Source: Lactobacillus ultunensis DSM 16047 (GTDB taxonomy: Bacteria; Bacillota; Bacilli; Lactobacillales; Lactobacillaceae). From it: DNA of 64,000 nt. Position numbers and translations under genes: made by a program. The notes beneath the pieces are model-generated. The model made no database searches, was not told the DNA's origin, and saw only the letters and a program-made list of their open reading frames with translations. The stretch covers positions 54,685 through 118,684 of the forward strand of contig NZ_AZFO01000002.1 in NCBI RefSeq assembly GCF_001436305.1, in the 5' to 3' direction. Within the stretch, counting starts at the first letter, position 1; the number at the start of each line of letters is the position of its first letter. Below are positions 59,323-64,000 of this stretch, piece by piece.

Positions 59323-61482
59323 CTACTCCTTTAATTTAACTTTTATTTTATTTCCAGCTTTTATTTCTGTCCCTTTAGCCACATCTTGACTAGCAACGGT
59401 GCCGGTTCCTCTTATATTAAATTTAACATCAGTCAAATTTGTAAATTCATGCAAATCATTAATACTCCAACCATGCATATCTGGACACTTCACTTTACCG
59501 GAAGTATAGACAAAAATTCTATCACCTAATTCCAACTTCTCCCCCTTCTTAATGCCTTGATCAGTGACACGACCACTTTCACCAATTTTTACCAAAGCAA
59601 GCCCAACTTGCTTAGCTTTAGCTAAAGCTTGACTATAAGTCATATCTTTAAAGTTCGGCACAATCGTTGTAGTAGCGGTATTGTCATTCTTAGACATGGC
59701 GATAATTCTACTCATCATTGGCTTGAAGATTGAAGCTAAAATCTTTTCAGCAGTAGTTTCACCCAAGTGCGGTTGTTTAATTGTTAAATAAATACAGTAG
59801 CGAGGTTTACTTGCTGGATAAATACCCACAACTGAGAAAATATAATTATTATCACCTTTTAAATAACCGCCTCCTTTTGGATTGGCCATTTGAGCTGTAC
59901 CAGTCTTAACAGCAATATCGGCTTTTCCCATCCTATAAGCACTACCAGTACCAGATTGCTTATTAAGTACTTTTCTCATATTGGTTACCACAGTTTCTCT
60001 AGTCTTTTTATCATAAACCGGTGAGCCAACTCTTTGAATTTCATAGCCTTTTATAGTTTTACCATTAGAGTCAGTAATTTTATTAACTAATTGTGGCTTT
60101 AACATTTGACCATTATTAGCCAAAGAACTATAAGCTTGCATCATTTGCATGACATTAACGTTCACACCTTGTCCAAATGCTGTAACAGCTTGATCCATAG
60201 GCGTATTAAATGAAATAAAACCTGGTTGTTCTCCAGGAAGAGTAATTCCCGTCTTTTCTCCAATATGGAATTTTCTTAGATACTTTTTCCAAGTCTTTGA
60301 ACCCATTTTTTGTTCAAGCTTAACAAAACCTGTGTTACTTGAACGTTCAAAAGCTTGCGAAAATGGAATCGTACCCCAACCTGATGTTAACCAGTCATGA
60401 ATAGTCGACCCACCAATATTTACTGAACCTGAACGATAATATTCATTCGGATTATAATTACCACTATTTACAACTGCTGCAAATGAAAGGACCTTAAAGA
60501 CTGATCCTGGTTCATAAGTATCTTGAACCAAAATATTACGATAAGATTTAGTCAAACCTTTCTTTGTTTGTGGATTAAAAGTTGGTCGCTGCGAAGCTGC
60601 TAAAATCTTACCTGTTTTCATATCCTCTACAACCGCTGTTAAAGAAGTCGGGTCATAGATGTTTTGTACATTAGACATATGTTTCTCAAGATAACTTTGC
60701 AGTTGTGAGTCAAGAGTTAGATATAAATTATTACCATTCTTTACTGGCTTATAAATTTGATTACTATTTGGCATCTGATAATTAGAAGCATCAACCGAGG
60801 AAATACGATAACCATCAATACCTGTCAAAGTATTATTAAAGTAAGCTTCAATACCCATTGTACCTACCAGAGTATCATCATTGTTTTTTTTATCATATTC
60901 CACTCGTGTTAAACCTACAATATGAGAAGCAAAGTTACCATTCGGATAGAGTCGAGAGGGAGTAGCAATAAACTTGATTCCTGGCAATTTCATTGCCTCT
61001 ATTTTTTTCTTTTGCTTAATAGTTAAACCACTACCTGCCGTTCCAAATTGTACTTGAAAAGCTTTCCGTTTAGGTGTTAAAAATTTATAAATCTTATTAG
61101 CAGATATTGGCAAAACTTGAGCTAATTTTTCTGCTGTTTTAGATTTATTGATAACATATTCAGGCTTATTTTTATAATTGATTGAAGATTTATCCAAGAT
61201 TGCATAAATAGTATACAAACGTGACTCTTCTGCAATAGCTAATCCATTCCTATCATAAATTGTTCCTCGTACTGCCTTAATAACTTGATTACGTTTGTAA
61301 AGTTGCTTGGTTCGTTCAGATAAATTCTGTCCATTAATTATTTTAGAAATACCTATATATAAAAATCTAGCTGTAAATACAAGAAAAACAAAAGCGACAA
61401 CTACCTGGAGAACTCTTCCTACTGTAAAGCGGTAGCTGTGGGCCTTGGATTTTCGTGATTTTAAATTTCTATATTTTTTCAT
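59323..61482 (-). CDS. pbp2X: class B penicillin-binding protein with two PASTA domains (PBP2X-like)
   Basis: Septal transpeptidase partner of FtsW. The 719 residues have an N-terminal membrane anchor near residue 25, a PBP dimer domain (VRGTIYDRNGLAIAE), and a transpeptidase domain with YEPGSVFK, SSNTGF and VKTGTAQ. Two C-terminal PASTA domains (VPNFKDMTYSQAL and CPDMHGWSINDL) follow. The second is short and reads through to the end. Its start overlaps ftsL by one base. Confidence 0.95.
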   Translation of the reverse strand: MKKYRNLKSRKSKAHSYRFTVGRVLQVVVAFVFLVFTARFLYIGISKIINGQNLSERTKQLYKRNQVIKAVRGTIYDRNGLAIAEESRLYTIYAILDKSSINYKNKPEYVINKSKTAEKLAQVLPISANKIYKFLTPKRKAFQVQFGTAGSGLTIKQKKKIEAMKLPGIKFIATPSRLYPNGNFASHIVGLTRVEYDKKNNDDTLVGTMGIEAYFNNTLTGIDGYRISSVDASNYQMPNSNQIYKPVKNGNNLYLTLDSQLQSYLEKHMSNVQNIYDPTSLTAVVEDMKTGKILAASQRPTFNPQTKKGLTKSYRNILVQDTYEPGSVFKVLSFAAVVNSGNYNPNEYYRSGSVNIGGSTIHDWLTSGWGTIPFSQAFERSSNTGFVKLEQKMGSKTWKKYLRKFHIGEKTGITLPGEQPGFISFNTPMDQAVTAFGQGVNVNVMQMMQAYSSLANNGQMLKPQLVNKITDSNGKTIKGYEIQRVGSPVYDKKTRETVVTNMRKVLNKQSGTGSAYRMGKADIAVKTGTAQMANPKGGGYLKGDNNYIFSVVGIYPASKPRYCIYLTIKQPHLGETTAEKILASIFKPMMSRIIAMSKNDNTATTTIVPNFKDMTYSQALAKAKQVGLALVKIGESGRVTDQGIKKGEKLELGDRIFVYTSGKVKCPDMHGWSINDLHEFTNLTDVKFNIRGTGTVASQDVAKGTEIKAGNKIKVKLKE

Positions 61483-61850
61483 CAGCGAATTGTCCTAATA
61501 TTTTTATTAATAAGCGTTAAGCCTTTTTCACGAGCAATCTTATTTAAACGCGTGGTTGAAGTCAATTCACCAATTTCTTGACGTAATTCAGTAACCTTAC
61601 TTTGTTCCTTAATAACCGATTGTTGCGTCTTGGTTAACTGATGTTGCGCCGATGTTGCGGAAATACTAAAAGAAACCAGAAAAATCATCATTGCCAACGT
61701 AATGATACCTCCCACAATTATTAACATCTTTTCTAAAATATTATAAGGAATATTACGCGGATCAAAGATAAGTCGTTGTTGTTTCCGAGAACCATTTTGC
61801 TGACTTGGTTCATATTCATATTCTATTTTTCTTGCTGAACTATTAGCCAT
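61482..61850 (-). CDS. ftsL: FtsL division protein
   Basis: A 122-residue bitopic protein: charged N-terminus, one membrane segment at about 42-66 (MLIIVGGIITLAMMIFLVSF) and a leucine-zipper-like extracytoplasmic coiled coil. Identified largely from topology and position between rsmH and the PBP. GGAG precedes the ATG. Confidence 0.88.
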   Translation of the reverse strand: MANSSARKIEYEYEPSQQNGSRKQQRLIFDPRNIPYNILEKMLIIVGGIITLAMMIFLVSFSISATSAQHQLTKTQQSVIKEQSKVTELRQEIGELTSTTRLNKIAREKGLTLINKNIRTIR

Positions 61851-61862
61851 ATAATTCTCCTT

Positions 61863-62810
61863 CTATAATTTTTTTGCAATCCGTAATTTCGCACTGCGTG
61901 AGCGGTTATTATTTTCTAATTCAGAAGTAGAAGCAGTAATGGGTTTTCGATTTACTAGACAAAGCATTGGTTTTAAATCATCTGGTACAAAAGGCATTCC
62001 TCTTGGAATTTCTACCTCTGAATACTTCTTAAAAATTTTCTTAACGATTTTATCCTCATGCGACTGGAATGTAATTACACTAATTCGACCACCGGGTCGC
62101 AAGATTTTAATTGCCTCTTCTAACGAAGCTTGCAATACATCCAATTCGCGATTAACGGCCACCCGCAAAGCTTGAAAACTCTTTTTCGCTGGGTGACCAC
62201 CAGTTCTTCGTGCATATGCAGGAATAGCGTCTTTGATTATATCAACCAATTCAAAAGTAGTTACAATCGGCTTATCCTTACGTCTTTCTATAATTCTATG
62301 AGCAATTTGTCGAGAGAATTTTTCATCTCCGTATTGATACAAAATATCTGCTAGCTCTTTTTGACTTAAGTCATTAACCAACTGATACGCATCCAGATCC
62401 TGACTTTGATCCATCCTCATATCAAGTCGAGCATTATAGCGGTACGAAAAACCGCGATCAGCTTGATCAAATTGAGGAGAAGAAACACCTAAATCATAGT
62501 ATATGCCATCTATGCCATCTGTATAACCTAGCTCAACCAGATCATTCTGCAAATTGCTAAAATTGTCATGTACGAGCTTCAATTTAGGTTCACTATCTGG
62601 TTCCAACAAATCCGCAAAGTTTAACTTTGCCGACTTTATCGCGTATTCATCTTGGTCAAAACCAACAAGCGTACCAGAATCAATTTTACTGAGCAAATAT
62701 CTTGCATGTCCGCCACCGCCAAAAGTTGCATCTACATAAAGACCACCATCTTTTGGTTTTAAATTGTCGATAGTTTCATGTAAGAGTACACTGGTATGTT
62801 TGAATTTCAT
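61863..62810 (-). CDS. rsmH: 16S rRNA (cytosine(1402)-N4)-methyltransferase
   Basis: A 315-residue SAM-dependent methyltransferase. The sequence begins MKFKHTSVLLHETID and the SAM motif is DATFGGGGHARYLL near residue 26; GISSPQFD-type block appears as GVSSPQFDQADRGF. The ATG at 62810 is the start; an in-frame ATG 39 codons upstream lies inside mraZ and adds no homology. No strong Shine-Dalgarno sequence, so coupling with mraZ is likely. Confidence 0.95.
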   Translation of the reverse strand: MKFKHTSVLLHETIDNLKPKDGGLYVDATFGGGGHARYLLSKIDSGTLVGFDQDEYAIKSAKLNFADLLEPDSEPKLKLVHDNFSNLQNDLVELGYTDGIDGIYYDLGVSSPQFDQADRGFSYRYNARLDMRMDQSQDLDAYQLVNDLSQKELADILYQYGDEKFSRQIAHRIIERRKDKPIVTTFELVDIIKDAIPAYARRTGGHPAKKSFQALRVAVNRELDVLQASLEEAIKILRPGGRISVITFQSHEDKIVKKIFKKYSEVEIPRGMPFVPDDLKPMLCLVNRKPITASTSELENNNRSRSAKLRIAKKL

Positions 62811-62814
62811 ATTT

Positions 62815-63246
62815 TTAAAGTTCAATGTCGTCCAAATTTTCAGCAATATCATCATAGTCATCGTTGGCCTCTTCTTCGAAGCTATCCCAACGATCCTGTG
62901 ACCATATTTCAATTCGGTCAGATACACCTATAATGACACATTCCTTAGTGAGCCCTGCGTGGGCTTTGAGCGTTGCTGTTAAATTAACTCGTCCCTGCTT
63001 ATCAAACTCACTTTCCATTGCACCAGAGTAGAATAAACGCATAAATTTACGTGTATTTCTCTTCGTCAACGGAAGTTTTGCTAATTTAGCTTCAATCTTT
63101 GACCATTCCTCCATGGAATAGCCAAAGACGCAACCTTCCATTCCTCGTGTGAATACCATCTTATTACCAATCTGATCACGCAGTTTCGCTGGTATAATCA
63201 AGCGGCCCTTGCTGTCCAAATTGTGGTGATATTCACCCATGAACAT
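62815..63246 (-). CDS. mraZ: MraZ transcriptional regulator of the dcw cluster
   Basis: A 143-residue DNA-binding protein with two AbrB-like halves, each bearing the DxxGR signature (LDSKGRLIIPAKLRD and FDKQGRVNLTATLKA). GGAGGT lies 6 bases before the ATG. It controls the dcw operon through repeats upstream of its own gene (63274-63298). Confidence 0.96.
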   Translation of the reverse strand: MFMGEYHHNLDSKGRLIIPAKLRDQIGNKMVFTRGMEGCVFGYSMEEWSKIEAKLAKLPLTKRNTRKFMRLFYSGAMESEFDKQGRVNLTATLKAHAGLTKECVIIGVSDRIEIWSQDRWDSFEEEANDDYDDIAENLDDIEL

Positions 63247-63273
63247 GATCTAACCTCCTTCCTTTAAATAATC

Positions 63274-63298
63274 TACCACAATTCACCACTTTCTACCA
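63274..63298 (-). promoter_or_regulatory. mraZ: MraZ operator, three TGGTN repeats at 10-bp spacing
   Basis: On the minus strand TGGTA, TGGTG and TGGTA occupy 63294-63298, 63284-63288 and 63274-63278, each 5 bases apart, 28 bases upstream of mraZ. This matches known MraZ sites (TGGGN or GTGGN direct repeats with 5-base spacers). Confidence 0.8.
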
Positions 63299-63358
63299 TT
63301 TGCTCACACAAAAAAATACGTATTTTTAGATTTCTTTATATATTTTTTTGACAGATTT

Positions 63359-63395
63359 AAAAAAAGGTGTCAAATATTATCATTTTGCACCTTTC
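63359..63395 (-). terminator. terminator after the DUF3397 gene
   Basis: AAAGGTG pairs with CACCTTT on the minus strand and continues in an AT-rich inner stem, followed by T residues. It insulates the dcw operon. Confidence 0.75.
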
Positions 63396-63417
63396 AGATA
63401 TATAAATAATTTTTAAT

Positions 63418-63747
63418 TTATACAAACATCAGTATTACTAAACCAACGTACCATAAACAGGTACAAGCAGCTAAATAATTCCATAATTTACGCAAAATTT
63501 TACTTAAAGAAATATTCTTATTCTTAATTGCATCACTCAGGGAAACAATAATTACTAAAATAAAGTAAATTAAAAAACCATATGGTAAAAAAGAAGGTTG
63601 ATTTATGTAAGTCGTAATTAAATTGCAAGCTGCAATAAAAAAGAAAGGCAAAACATCGTATCCTCTGAACTGTGCACGCGGAAAGATTGCGTTAATTAAG
63701 AAAGCAATTACTAAACCAATAAATGGCACCAGGAAAATATAAAGCAT
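63418..63747 (-). CDS. DUF3397 family membrane protein
   Basis: A 109-residue protein with four hydrophobic segments (LYIFLVPFIGLVIAFLI, FFFIAACNLITTYI, GFLIYFILVIIV and LAACTCLWYVGLVILMF). It matches the DUF3397 family that sits upstream of mraZ in lactobacilli. Function unknown; single-gene unit ending at a terminator. Confidence 0.82.
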   Translation of the reverse strand: MLYIFLVPFIGLVIAFLINAIFPRAQFRGYDVLPFFFIAACNLITTYINQPSFLPYGFLIYFILVIIVSLSDAIKNKNISLSKILRKLWNYLAACTCLWYVGLVILMFV

Positions 63748-63787
63748 CAGTATCCCTCCATCCTTTTTATTCTAAACTACAATTGAT

Positions 63788-63816
63788 TTGAAAAAAACTA
63801 TTAATAAGAATAAAAT
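63788..63816 (+). promoter_or_regulatory. promoter of the DUF4044 gene
   Basis: TTGAAA (63788-63793), a 17-base spacer and TAAAAT (63811-63816), 25 bases before the start codon. Confidence 0.75.
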
Positions 63817-63840
63817 ATTGTTCGAGTAGGAGGGCATTTT

Positions 63841-63975
63841 ATGGCACGAAGAAAGAAAAAGAAATCTGGTTTTCAAAAGTTGACTATTATTATGGCATGG
63901 TTAATGGCAGTAATTACTTTAGCTGCAGTTATTGCAAGTGCAGTAGGAGCAATGGCTGGTGCAGGAATGTTTTAA
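63841..63975 (+). CDS. DUF4044 small membrane protein
   Basis: A 44-residue protein: basic MARRKKKKSGFQKL followed by one membrane segment (TIIMAWLMAVITLAAVIASA) and a short GAGMF end. The FQKLTxxMAWLMA core is the DUF4044 signature of lactobacilli and streptococci. GTAGGAGGG lies 7 bases before the ATG. Function unknown. Confidence 0.85.
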   Translation: MARRKKKKSGFQKLTIIMAWLMAVITLAAVIASAVGAMAGAGMF

Positions 63976-64000
63976 CAAAAAGTGTCTGGGAAAAAACTAA

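Noticed and set aside
62811..62927. Longer rsmH start inside mraZ
   Set aside because: The added 39 residues are the out-of-frame shadow of mraZ; the family N-terminus MKFKHTSVLLHET begins at 62810.
63976..64000. Possible terminator at the right edge
   Set aside because: Only the first arm (AAAAAGTGTCTGGG) is inside the window; the pairing arm cannot be seen.

Overview
The window is a low-GC Firmicutes chromosome segment, best placed in the genus Lactobacillus, acidophilus/helveticus/crispatus group. This rests on the protein sequences, on the dcw cluster without murE and murF, on the sepF-yggT-ylmH-divIVA-ileS string, on an acetylated-diaminopimelate lysine locus and on lineage-typical small proteins (DUF1831, DUF3397, DUF4044, YlbG, RpoY). 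The exact species cannot be fixed from the sequence alone. Almost all genes lie on the minus strand. No rRNA, tRNA, CRISPR array, prophage or insertion sequence was seen.

Region 1 (1-12,500). The truncated end of a hydrolase fused to a membrane domain and a secreted serine hydrolase precede a lysine biosynthesis locus. The minus-strand operon lysA-dapH-acetyl-DAP deacetylase-dapA-dapB-patA-asd starts at a good promoter and is preceded by a lysine riboswitch with its own terminator. Divergently, aspartokinase and dapF complete the path from aspartate to lysine. An amino-acid permease follows.

Region 2 (12,500-32,700). Housekeeping genes: engB, clpX, tig, tuf, an RNase J2-like nuclease with a TPR partner, rpsO, rpsT, holA, comEC-comEA, a SepM-type PDZ protease, coaD, rsmD, ylbG, ftsW and typA. 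Readable regulatory elements include a long hairpin in the rpsO leader and an intrinsic terminator inside the typA 5' leader.

Region 3 (32,700-42,300). def, then a 410-base gap that holds a convincing minus-strand small-RNA unit (consensus promoter, two hairpins, terminator, about 105 nt). After it come rpoY-rnjA (RNase J1), a lipid kinase broken by a single-base frameshift in an A tract, a NERD-domain membrane protein with a 59-residue membrane protein just downstream, recD2, a TPR protein and a histidine phosphatase.

Region 4 (42,300-64,000). mnmA, a DUF1831 protein, a cysteine desulfurase, mtnN, a NUDIX hydrolase, a variant cold-shock-domain protein, ileS under a T-box, and then the division and wall cluster read as mraZ-rsmH-ftsL-pbp2X-mraY-murD-murG-divIB-ftsA-ftsZ-sepF-yggT-ylmH-divIVA. 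Upstream of mraZ are three 10-bp-spaced TGGTN repeats that look like the MraZ operator. The window closes with DUF3397 and DUF4044 membrane proteins.
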